This document shows positions 7,500-14,611 of a stretch of 41,786 bases of DNA, in pieces. Source of the stretch: Pontibacillus halophilus JSM 076056 = DSM 19796 (GTDB lineage Bacteria; Bacillota; Bacilli; Bacillales; BH030062); contig NZ_AULI01000022.1 of NCBI RefSeq assembly GCF_000425205.1, positions 1 through 41,786 of the forward strand. The letters run 5' to 3'. The notes under the pieces were generated by a model. The model did no database searches, was not told the origin of the DNA, and saw only the letters and a list, made by a program, of their open reading frames with translations. The position numbers and the translations under genes are program-made. Numbering within the stretch: the stretch's first letter is position 1; every line of letters begins with the position of its first letter.

Positions 7500-7645
7500 T
7501 CTTTTTCCTTAATGCGGGTTTATAATAAGCTTTTGCGACACCTTTGCCAATGTATATCCCCTCTATTCATAACGATAAATTAGCTCAAAACCTTTCTTAA
7601 GAAATCCATCTTGAACTCCCGAAACGAAATGTTCCACCATAACCG
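7500..7645 (-). pseudogene. Decayed fragment of a fifth TilA-like lipoprotein gene
   Basis: Read on the minus strand, this stretch keeps two patches of the lipoprotein family at compatible spacing. One translates to FKMDFLRK (compare FKMDFPRN in copy 1) and the other to GIYIG (same block in copy 1). The patches are in different frames and separated by stops, with about 17 bases missing compared with copy 1. The fragment sits directly upstream of copy 3, in the same head-to-tail order as copy 2 before copy 1. The signal peptide and C-terminal part are not recognisable. Confidence 0.4.
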
Positions 7646-7676
7646 CATACAAAAAAACAGCTTACCTATTGAAAGG
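7643..7676 (-). terminator. Strong terminator upstream of the decayed copy
   Basis: On the minus strand CAGCTTACCT pairs perfectly with AGGTAAGCTG around a 6-base loop and is followed by seven T. It would stop transcripts arriving from the intergenic repeat region, isolating the TslA-like operon from upstream read-through. Confidence 0.8.
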
Positions 7677-7720
7677 TAAGCTGGTTCAAATAGGGATGCT
7701 ATACATCCTATCTCATTAAC

Positions 7721-7867
7721 TGGGACAAAGGGACAGGAACAGCGTCTCACCCCAGTCTATTCTTAGAGGAACTTTAAATGGATGAATCGACCATATTCGG
7801 GTTTCAGAGCTCATTCTACTATGGCTTTTAATACCTCCCATTCTTCACTAATCTCAGAACATAAAAA
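7721..7867. repeat. Duplicated intergenic element, copy B
   Basis: Second copy of the element at 4307-4466, with the same order of shared blocks, starting GGGACAAAGGGACAGG and ending ATCTCAGAACATAAAAAA. It lies between the terminator of the nitroreductase gene and the terminator at 7643. No coding capacity was found, although a conserved ATAGTAGAATGAGC block could include a minus-strand -10 element. Confidence 0.8.
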
Positions 7868-7904
7868 AGCAGGGCAAGGGGGACTTCCCTCTTACCCTGC
7901 TTTA
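7862..7904 (-). terminator. Terminator of the nitroreductase gene
   Basis: On the minus strand AAAGCAGGG pairs with CCCTGCTTT with further inner pairing, followed by six T. It is placed 36 bases after the nitroreductase stop codon. Confidence 0.8.
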
Positions 7905-7907
7905 AAG

Positions 7908-7942
7908 AAGCGGGACAAATAACCTGTCCCCCTGTCCCGCTA
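7908..7942. repeat. Short GGGACA palindrome
   Basis: AGCGGGACA...TGTCCCGCT arms with the internal CCTGTCCC typical of the repeat family in this window. It overlaps the stop codon of the nitroreductase gene by a few bases. Confidence 0.65.
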
Positions 7943-8491
7943 TGATTTACTTGGTAGTCCGTATTGGACTTTGAGTGTTTCACGGGGCTTGATTTCTGGT
8001 ACGACTTCTGGATAGCCGATCCATAATAGCCCAATTACTTCTTCCCCTTCATTGACGCCTAAGAATTCGTGAAACTCTGGTTCATGGATTAAGCCAGGCG
8101 TTTTCCACACGACGCCGATTTCTTCTTCCCACGCGAGTAAGGAGAAGTTCTGGACTAGGCTTCCCGTCGCAGCGAAATCGTCACGATGTAATTTATCATT
8201 CTCATTCACGTTCATCACAATGGCGATGATATGGCTTGGTGCGTCTTCTGCTAATGGCTTTCTTTCAGGTTCCTCTTCACCCTTCTTGCGCGCTTTATTC
8301 GCTTGGATAAAGTGAAAGAACTCTACTTGGTCTTCACGATTTAATACTACAAATCGCCATGGTTGCGTCATTTTATGATTTGGTGCATATAAGGCCAGTT
8401 CAAGCAAGCGTTCAATCGTTTCATTCGGAACTGTCTCTTTGTTGAAACTACGAACCGAACGTCGCTCTTGAATTGCATTCAATAAATTCAT
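7940..8491 (-). CDS. Nitroreductase-family FMN oxidoreductase
   Basis: A 183-residue protein with the nitroreductase signature at the N-terminus (ERRSVRSF, residues 9-16), APNHKMTQPWRF near 36-47 and a C-terminal GLLWIGYP segment. Such enzymes are cytosolic FMN-dependent homodimers reducing nitro groups, quinones or other acceptors with NAD(P)H. It resembles the YfhC/YdjA group of Bacillus. The ATG follows GAGGGG at good spacing. A well-formed promoter and a near-consensus Fur box lie upstream, so iron limitation is the likely inducer; as far as I recall yfhC of B. subtilis is also Fur-controlled. It is a single-gene unit separating lipoprotein copies 3 and 4. Confidence 0.85.
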   Translation of the reverse strand: MNLLNAIQERRSVRSFNKETVPNETIERLLELALYAPNHKMTQPWRFVVLNREDQVEFFHFIQANKARKKGEEEPERKPLAEDAPSHIIAIVMNVNENDKLHRDDFAATGSLVQNFSLLAWEEEIGVVWKTPGLIHEPEFHEFLGVNEGEEVIGLLWIGYPEVVPEIKPRETLKVQYGLPSKS

Positions 8492-8513
8492 ATGGATTTC
8501 CCCTCACAATGAA

Positions 8514-8528
8514 TGATAATAATTCTCA
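8514..8528. promoter_or_regulatory. Fur box
   Basis: TGATAATAATTCTCA matches the 7-1-7 Fur consensus TGATAAT-N-ATTATCA with one mismatch. It lies between the -10 element at 8546-8551 and the ATG of the nitroreductase gene, where bound Fur would block transcription. PerR or Zur boxes are similar, so regulator identity is inferred. Confidence 0.7.
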
Positions 8529-8545
8529 ATTATTTATATGTACCT

Positions 8546-8574
8546 ATTATTGCGCGTAGAAGGGAAAGTGTCAA
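8546..8574 (-). promoter_or_regulatory. SigA-type promoter of the nitroreductase gene
   Basis: On the minus strand TTGACA (8569-8574) is separated by 17 bases from AATAAT (8546-8551). The 160 bases beyond it (8575-8734) show no gene on either strand. Confidence 0.7.
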
Positions 8575-8734
8575 TAGGACGAAGCAAGTCTCAGAACTTC
8601 CATAAGAACCTGCACAAGAAATCCCTACAGTATAGAGAACAGACAATTATACAATTATTCCACCTCTCTCTTCGCTCACAACCCTCTACATTTACCCAAA
8701 TGAATCCCCAACGTCCCCTTCTCCTCATTCATTA

Positions 8735-8773
8735 ACAAAGACAGGTACCTATATCCTGAGCACCTGTCCTCTT
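8735..8773 (-). terminator. Terminator after the 49-residue gene
   Basis: On the minus strand GACAGGTGC pairs with GTACCTGTC and is followed by TTTGTT. It lies about 90 bases after the stop of the small gene at 8866 and uses the same GACAGGT sequence as the palindromic repeats. Confidence 0.5.
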
Positions 8774-8865
8774 TCATTATTATGTTGATAGTCAATTCCC
8801 TTGATCGATCAAACAATGTAGGTTACTTATGTATTTCGACGTACGTAACTGCGTCTATTCAACTA

Positions 8866-9015
8866 TTACGGAGTGCGAAACGGATTCGCTCCAATATTCC
8901 TTCTGACCTCTTTCGTCAAATCCACTCCTTCGGCCTGTTCAGGCCCCTTTTTCGTTACGGAATTAGGCAACCTTCCACTTCCATCATAGTACATCGGCTT
9001 CTTTTCTTTATTCAT
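8866..9015 (-). CDS. Small hydrophilic protein of 49 residues
   Basis: An ATG at 9013-9015 sits 6 bases after GGAGG and opens a 49-codon frame starting MNKEKKPMYYDG and ending NPFRTP. The protein is charged and glycine/proline-rich with no membrane segment, which suggests a small soluble, perhaps intrinsically disordered protein. A terminator follows. I recognise no family. The ideal ribosome site and lysine/glutamate-rich composition favour a real gene, but without homologues this remains uncertain. Confidence 0.5.
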   Translation of the reverse strand: MNKEKKPMYYDGSGRLPNSVTKKGPEQAEGVDLTKEVRRNIGANPFRTP

Positions 9016-9150
9016 GCAGCACCTCCAATACTTCAAACTGCCTGAATGTTATTCTATAATCAGGTAATTCTATTATATTGGGTTTCTAGGCCTTTATCAC
9101 TACGATATATTTCTATTATTTTGTTTTTAATACTTGAACGAATCGACCAT

Positions 9151-9828
9151 TTAGTTACTGTCCATAAATTCCACGGTATTCAGCCATTTATAGAAATTTG
9201 CAGTCTCTTCTTCAAAAATCTCCGCTTTCTTACCATTGTTCTCATCTTTTAATTCAATCGAATATCGAATCCATAAGCTCTCTTTACGATTCGGATTGTC
9301 TATAATGACCACGTAGCCTTTCCTTTTCGGATCATCGTTCTTATAGGGCGCTAAGAACAGGGCAGAATTCTTCATCTCTTCCTTTGTAAAAGCTAATTCT
9401 TCCCCAACTGTCCCTTCTAAAGTAAACTGACTTGTCTCTAGGCTGGGGTATACCTCATCTCCATAATATTCTATTCGAATCCGAGTGTTCACCTGCTGTT
9501 TGCCCACTCCAATATAGATTGCCTCGAACCGCTCTTCTTCAATAGAATAGCTTGACTGACCTACCACCCCTTCACCCCAAATGCAGAAACGGTACTGGTG
9601 AGTTCCTGATTCAAATGGATAATAGCCTCCTTCTGTCTGTTCCACTGACGTGATAAATTCTCTTGTGAATTCATCTTTCAGCGCAGGTACATCCGGTAGC
9701 TCTTGAGGTGCAAGTAATTCAGGGTCCGTCACAAACTCCTCAGACTCCTGACACCCTACCATGATAAATAGAATTATAAGTAGGCATGCGCCACTCTTAC
9801 TACTAGGTCTTGTAATCAACGTCATCAT
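9151..9828 (-). CDS. TilA-like lipoprotein, copy 4
   Basis: About 225 residues, the most diverged copy. Its lipobox is IMVGC, followed by DPELLAPQ, LPDVPALKDEFTRE and a beta-rich domain with RIRIEYYGDE and LWIRYSIEL, matching copy 3 closely in the C-terminal half. By alignment with copy 3 the start is the ATG at 9826-9828; the ribosome site there is reduced to AGAG, and upstream ATG codons at 9834 and 9852 are alternatives. It stands alone, separated from the other copies by the nitroreductase and the 49-residue gene, with no toxin beside it. It may be an orphan immunity gene. Confidence 0.75.
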   Translation of the reverse strand: MMTLITRPSSKSGACLLIILFIMVGCQESEEFVTDPELLAPQELPDVPALKDEFTREFITSVEQTEGGYYPFESGTHQYRFCIWGEGVVGQSSYSIEEERFEAIYIGVGKQQVNTRIRIEYYGDEVYPSLETSQFTLEGTVGEELAFTKEEMKNSALFLAPYKNDDPKRKGYVVIIDNPNRKESLWIRYSIELKDENNGKKAEIFEEETANFYKWLNTVEFMDSN

Positions 9829-10341
9829 TCCCATCTCTGTACAGTTCACCATTCAACTGGCTAAATCCTTTCTAACTTCCTTCATTTAATGAGCATACAG
9901 CCTATCGATTCGCAATTTGGTGGCATAACCATCTTCAAAACATTCCACAACCTACTAACAGTCAAATTAAAAAGGATACAAACACTACACTTAAAAGCTT
10001 CTTCAGAGTAGAGGCAAGCGAGCTAAGGCCCGTTGAATTGAATAATTTATTCCACTCATAATGATTGCAATGTGCTTACACATGAAATCTTTGATTGTTG
10101 CCTGATTCACTTTCCGCCAAGCCCTAGCTAGACTGAAGAATGCCCTTCAACTCTTAACCTCATTTCATCCTCGTTCTATCCCACCCGTATCCACACACAA
10201 CACGAAAGAATATTAATCATAAAACCCCTTAGAAACATACCATATTATTACAATTCAAAACCTTACTTTTACTGCAGGACCATTGTGAATTACCTCTTTT
10301 CTTTTGCGTAGCTCTACTCTATGTTTTTAAGTATCCCCTAA
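9829..10341. other. Gene-poor stretch
   Basis: No convincing gene was seen on either strand. On the minus strand about 10003-10145 an open stretch encodes AWRKVNQATIKDF and SIQRALARL, which looks protein-like but has no start or ribosome site and follows a stop. It may be the tail of a decayed gene. Confidence 0.4.
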
Positions 10342-10374
10342 GCGGGACAATGAACCTGTCCCACTGTCCCGACA
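10342..10374. repeat. Short GGGACA palindrome upstream of the quorum-sensing locus
   Basis: GCGGGACAATGAACCTGTCC followed by CACTGTCCC, another member of the repeat family. It lies 28 bases upstream of the -35 element of the com-like operon. Confidence 0.65.
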
Positions 10375-10401
10375 AGACTTTTTAACCATGACGATAGTAA
10401 G

Positions 10402-10430
10402 TTGATGAGGGCCAATCTCTATATTAAAAT
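10402..10430 (+). promoter_or_regulatory. SigA-type promoter of the comX-comQ-comP-comA operon
   Basis: TTGATG (10402-10407), 17 bases, TAAAAT (10425-10430). The palindrome TTACATGTAA follows directly at 10431-10440, near the expected transcript start, and could bind a regulator. No copy of the B. subtilis ComA box was seen. Confidence 0.5.
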
Positions 10431-10499
10431 TTACATGTAATTCATTTTTACCCAGTTATTTTTTGTAAATTGGATTCTTATTCAAAGGAGGAGTTGCAC

Positions 10500-10664
10500 G
10501 TGTCAGATCAGCTGTGGGAATGCTTTATTAAGAATAACGTGGAAGAAGAAGAGACGCAGAGTTTAACAAAAATAGAGAAAGATGAGTTATTAAGATATCA
10601 AAATAATCAATCCGAGGTTGAGAATTTTATTACGATGGATGGGAACACATGGGTAGTTACATAA
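10500..10664 (+). CDS. comX: ComX-like prenyl-peptide pheromone precursor
   Basis: A 54-residue precursor starting at GTG 10500, 6-9 bases after AAAGGAGGAG. It is acidic, with no signal peptide, and ends in MDGNTWVVT. ComX precursors are about 55-60 residues, lack signal peptides, and carry near the C-terminus a single Trp that ComQ prenylates. Here a Trp stands fourth from the end; a second Trp is at residue 6. The gene overlaps comQ by 16 bases, and the comQ ATG lies within the NTW codons. Size, Trp position and neighbours support ComX, but overall identity to known ComX is low. Its place before comQ differs from the usual comQ-comX-comP order. Confidence 0.65.
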   Translation: MSDQLWECFIKNNVEEEETQSLTKIEKDELLRYQNNQSEVENFITMDGNTWVVT

Positions 10665-11587
10665 CAGAAACCATCCACAATCGAGTTCGTGAAGTATGTT
10701 TAGAGAGTTGCCCGACATCACTTCGGGACAAACTCGTAACCCCGCTTAATAGAACCCTTACAAAATCAAGTGACCAAGTGTGGAATGGCCTCATACTGCT
10801 TCTGAAGAACATGTTCTCTATCAATTTAGAAAGAGTAGAACCCTTATTAATTTCCAATCGAATGCTACAATCCAGCGCAGAGCTGTTGGATCATGCCATA
10901 GACCAAGATGAGGATTACGGAATAAGCAGGGAAGAACTCATGATGTTAGGGAATTATCTCTATACCAAATCTATACAGAACCTTATGCAAGCTGGACAAT
11001 CTCACTGGAATGATAAGATTCAAGAGAGGCTATTAACAAATCTCATCAGTTGCTTGGAAATGGCGTGGCTTGGTCAGTGGGAAGACTATATCACTACCTA
11101 CCATTGTGTGAATGAAGAAGAATATTTGAACATGGTCATGAACAAATCAGGAAAACTATATGAGATTGTGTTTAAATCCATCGGGCATCTGGCTGAACTA
11201 AAAGAGAAAGACTGTCAAATCCTTGCTAAAGCAGGCAACCAAATTGCAGTGGCAGCTCAACTTTCTAATGATATCCAAGGAATCTACTCTCCTAAAAAAG
11301 CAGACTTAGAACAAATGAAAGCTTCTGTTCCAATTATCAGAGGAATTGAGTACTCCAAACAACAAGACCAAAAGCTCCTCCACCTCTTACAAAAGGCAGA
11401 GGATTCGACTTCTATAGAGGAGATTAGACCAAGTATTCTAGAATACTTGGAAGTTAATCGCCTTTTTGAGTATACGAAGGTCCTTATAAATGTCTACTTC
11501 AATGAGGGAATGGACCTCATGTCTAAATGGACAGATCACCATCATCGAAAACAGTTTTATGAACTTTTTGGATTGAAAGAGGTATAG
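10649..11587 (+). CDS. comQ: ComQ-like isoprenyl transferase
   Basis: A 312-residue helical protein of the trans-isoprenyl diphosphate synthase fold. The first Asp-rich region reads DHAIDQDED (residues 81-89), a variant of DDxxD, and the second NDIQG (206-210). ComQ transfers a farnesyl or geranyl group to the Trp of ComX. Degenerate Asp motifs and a length near 300 are typical of ComQ rather than chain-elongating synthases. It overlaps the ComX-like gene and is followed by a ComP kinase in the same frame, so prenylated-peptide signalling is the clear context. Confidence 0.8.
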   Translation: MGSYITETIHNRVREVCLESCPTSLRDKLVTPLNRTLTKSSDQVWNGLILLLKNMFSINLERVEPLLISNRMLQSSAELLDHAIDQDEDYGISREELMMLGNYLYTKSIQNLMQAGQSHWNDKIQERLLTNLISCLEMAWLGQWEDYITTYHCVNEEEYLNMVMNKSGKLYEIVFKSIGHLAELKEKDCQILAKAGNQIAVAAQLSNDIQGIYSPKKADLEQMKASVPIIRGIEYSKQQDQKLLHLLQKAEDSTSIEEIRPSILEYLEVNRLFEYTKVLINVYFNEGMDLMSKWTDHHHRKQFYELFGLKEV

Positions 11588-11590
11588 CTT

Positions 11591-13945
11591 ATTATAAAAC
11601 AATTACATGATTTATTTTCTCCCCGTACTGCACTCATAATTACAGCTTTATTGTTTATATACTTGTTGTCTGCTGCCTTTTCTAGCCCATATATAGGAAT
11701 TAAACTCATAAATGTGGATGATCGCTATATCGTAACTAAAGTACAACCAGATGGCATGGGGAGCGCAATCGGAATTGAACCCTACGACTCCATTCTAACT
11801 GTTGACTCAGAGAATGCAGCAAATCATCACACCATTGAGCAGGGTATTCTGGAACAAGCTACAAACCTCACTTTCAAACACTGGGACGAAGATATTGTAG
11901 AACACGTTTCATTAGAGGAGAGCTCATTTCTAAGCAAATATAAATACAGCCTATTGTTGAGCTTTATTTCTTTGCTTTACATACTAAGTGGAATTCTAAT
12001 TTATTGGAAGCAACCTAATGGTAAAGCTTCAAGAATGGGGATTTATATTAATCTCTGCATTGGTGCAATCATCTTAAGTGCCTACGCTTCTTCTATAGGT
12101 AATTTGAAAGCTAGCTTCATTATGCTCTCTTTACTTAACGTTGTACCTTTGTTGCTTCTATTACTGATTACCTACCTCCCACATCTTAATGCAATCAATA
12201 TGGTGAGTAAAAGGGTTCTTCTATTTATTACAATTGTATGCTCCCCTCTTCCAATTGCTTATTGGATAACTACACACACGCTTTTCGCAAACTTAATTTT
12301 ATCAGGATTTGTAGTGAATACAATCATTTGTATAATCCATTTAATTCAGCCGTTATTCACACTAAGAAAAGGACAATATCGTAATTTGTTCTCTATATTA
12401 TTTGTTGCATTTGTGATAAGTTTTGCGCCAGTTATTACATTTCATTTAGTGCCTTTCTTGAATGAGGGTGAAGCATTGATAACATTTGAATATTTGTTAA
12501 TCCCCTCTATCTTGTTTCCTGCTTCCATTTCCTATGTTTCCGTAACGAAATATCCCATTGATCTTTCACTTCACTTACCGAAGTTATTAATCTTTTCAAT
12601 GACAGTTGCGGGCATCTTATTCCTCTACTGGGGAAGTCATCAGTTGCTCATGTTGTACAACACCAATCCTATAGAGCTGATTACTAGAATTCCTGGGACG
12701 GTTAATATCTTCTTATTTACCTCCCTCACGTTACTCCTGTATATAAGTTTAAATCGGCTCAACCATAGTCTAGTCTCAAGGAAACAGAACCCTACTTTAT
12801 TCTATAGAAAACGGGTATTCACAGAAATTGAGACAAACCAGCGAATAGATAGAGTCATGGATCATGCACTACACACCATTTCAGAAATCTTGTGTCATGT
12901 CGAAGGTGCATCCATCCTTCTGAGAGGGGACCTACCTAGAATCAAGTCCACAGGTAACCATAAAGGGAACGAAGAAGCGCTAAAGTCTTCTTTCCTCTCT
13001 ACAAATACGCAGCATAAAGACGGTTCTCTTGTTCAAATTTGTATTCCAATAGAGGGGGACGAGTTAATTGGTTGGATGCTAATCGGAGAGAAAGTGAATA
13101 AAAGTCGTTTCGAGAGACAAGAGGTTGGACACTTGAATGATTTTGCCCAATTCTTAGGAGAAGCCTTTGAAGTGAAGCAACTGTTAGAGGATTATCAGGA
13201 ATATGTTCATGGTTACATGCAACAAATAACTCCCCTTTATTCCACAAATCCAAAGCGAGCTAAACAACAAATTGAGATAGCTGAGAAAGAAAGGAAAAAG
13301 CTTTCTACCTTCTTGCATGATCATGTTCTTCAAGACGTCTTAGCAGTTCACCATAACCTTGATACATTTTCTAGTAACAATGAAGCTTTTCTTATGAAAC
13401 ACATTAAGGAGTTTTCTACACTTCACCAAACCCTGGAGAAGCTAACCTATACGATTAGAGATAAGAGCTACGATCTTTATCCAGCTGTCTTAGATGATTT
13501 CGGCTTACTGGAAGCATTCAATCACCTCATTCATTATGAATTCGTAAATTCTACACCAACAATTGAATTGAACAATTCACTAGAAGAAGGAAACCTAGCG
13601 GAGTTAGACCGAATTACGCTTATCACGCTCTATCGAAGCGTGAAGGAGTTAATAACCAATGCGATTAAACACGCTCAGGCGACCGAAATCACCATTGATA
13701 GTTCTATGGCAGAAAACAATCTGTACTTCACGGTAATCGATAATGGGATTGGTATGCATGAAGATTTACCCATAGAGGAATATGTTAAGGATAATCATAT
13801 AGGTTTAGCATCGGTTAAACATGATATAGAATCCCTCAATGGACAATTACTTATAGCTGGAAGCAGAAATTCCGGATGTGAAATGACTATTAAACTCAAA
13901 TTGGAGGAGACCGATGAATCAGCAAATCACACTCATGTTAGTTGA
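11591..13945 (+). CDS. comP: ComP-like membrane sensor histidine kinase
   Basis: About 784 residues if started at ATT 11591. The order is: a first TM helix (TALIITALLFIYLL), an extracellular PDZ-like loop (IGIEPYDSILTVD), then a block of about eight further TM helices to near residue 400, a linker domain, HisKA_3 with FLHDHVLQD (phospho-acceptor His576) and HATPase_c with ELITNAIKHA and VIDNGIGM. This is the layout of ComP, which senses ComX and phosphorylates ComA. The frame is open from the comQ stop, but no ATG, GTG or TTG occurs until TTG 11651, which lies inside TM1 and has no ribosome site. AGAGGT upstream points to ATT 11591 or ATA 11594 as an unusual start. Confidence 0.8.
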   Translation: MIKQLHDLFSPRTALIITALLFIYLLSAAFSSPYIGIKLINVDDRYIVTKVQPDGMGSAIGIEPYDSILTVDSENAANHHTIEQGILEQATNLTFKHWDEDIVEHVSLEESSFLSKYKYSLLLSFISLLYILSGILIYWKQPNGKASRMGIYINLCIGAIILSAYASSIGNLKASFIMLSLLNVVPLLLLLLITYLPHLNAINMVSKRVLLFITIVCSPLPIAYWITTHTLFANLILSGFVVNTIICIIHLIQPLFTLRKGQYRNLFSILFVAFVISFAPVITFHLVPFLNEGEALITFEYLLIPSILFPASISYVSVTKYPIDLSLHLPKLLIFSMTVAGILFLYWGSHQLLMLYNTNPIELITRIPGTVNIFLFTSLTLLLYISLNRLNHSLVSRKQNPTLFYRKRVFTEIETNQRIDRVMDHALHTISEILCHVEGASILLRGDLPRIKSTGNHKGNEEALKSSFLSTNTQHKDGSLVQICIPIEGDELIGWMLIGEKVNKSRFERQEVGHLNDFAQFLGEAFEVKQLLEDYQEYVHGYMQQITPLYSTNPKRAKQQIEIAEKERKKLSTFLHDHVLQDVLAVHHNLDTFSSNNEAFLMKHIKEFSTLHQTLEKLTYTIRDKSYDLYPAVLDDFGLLEAFNHLIHYEFVNSTPTIELNNSLEEGNLAELDRITLITLYRSVKELITNAIKHAQATEITIDSSMAENNLYFTVIDNGIGMHEDLPIEEYVKDNHIGLASVKHDIESLNGQLLIAGSRNSGCEMTIKLKLEETDESANHTHVS

Positions 13946-14549
13946 TGACCACCAAGCCATCCAGAGTGGGATGGTACACTACTTCGACCAACAGGATGGA
14001 TTTACCGTTGTGAAAAGCCTGCATAATGGTGATCATCTTATGTCCACTATTCGAGAATGCTCGCCTGATATTATCCTATTGGACATGCACCTCCAACGCA
14101 AAGACGGAAAGGCTGAGAGTGGGATGAAACTGGCAGAAAACATTCTTACCTATAACCCTTCTCAGAAGGTTGTAATTTATACGGGCTACAATTATCCTCA
14201 CTATAAACAAAACGCGTTTCAAATAGGTGTAAAGGCATTTATCTCTAAATACGAACCACTATCGAAATTAGCTCAGTACTTACAACTAGTCTCAGAAGGT
14301 ATTATTGTTCAAAACGACGACAGCTCTACTGAAGAGAAGCTCACCAAATTCGAAATTAATTTATTGCACCACATTAGCGAAGGCCTTACAAATCAAGATA
14401 TTTCTGAGAAACTCTCCTACAGCAGAAGAACTATTGAACATTATATAACTGTCATCTACGAGAAATTACAAGTTACTTCTAGAATTCAAAGCGTCGTTAA
14501 AGGAATGAAGCTTGGTTACCTTCCACTTACCAACGAACCAAGTACATAA
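13914..14549 (+). CDS. comA: ComA-like NarL-family response regulator
   Basis: 211 residues. The receiver domain has the acidic pair DD (11-12), phospho-acceptor Asp57 in LLDMHLQ, Thr in IYTGY and Lys in FISKYEP. A LuxR-type helix-turn-helix occupies residues about 140-205 (GLTNQDISEKLSYSRRTIEHY). It is the partner of the kinase upstream, overlapping it by 32 bases; the ATG is preceded by GGAGG. Phosphorylated ComA activates transcription of target operons. The strong terminator at 14554 ends the four-gene operon. Confidence 0.85.
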   Translation: MNQQITLMLVDDHQAIQSGMVHYFDQQDGFTVVKSLHNGDHLMSTIRECSPDIILLDMHLQRKDGKAESGMKLAENILTYNPSQKVVIYTGYNYPHYKQNAFQIGVKAFISKYEPLSKLAQYLQLVSEGIIVQNDDSSTEEKLTKFEINLLHHISEGLTNQDISEKLSYSRRTIEHYITVIYEKLQVTSRIQSVVKGMKLGYLPLTNEPST

Positions 14550-14553
14550 ATAG

Positions 14554-14583
14554 AAAACCCGCTACATACAAGTAGCGGGTTTT
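14554..14583. terminator. Bidirectional terminator between convergent operons
   Basis: AAAACCCGCTAC pairs perfectly with GTAGCGGGTTTT around a 6-base loop. It ends the com-like operon on the plus strand and the ABC/lipoprotein operon on the minus strand. Confidence 0.85.
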
Positions 14584-14611
14584 GCGTTAGGTATGAATAA
14601 TGCTATGGACA

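Noticed and set aside
10003-10145. Protein-like minus-strand stretch (RAFFSLARAWRK...ALARLPLL)
   Set aside because: No start codon with ribosome site, preceded by a stop, and no family recognised; kept only as a remark on the gene-poor stretch.
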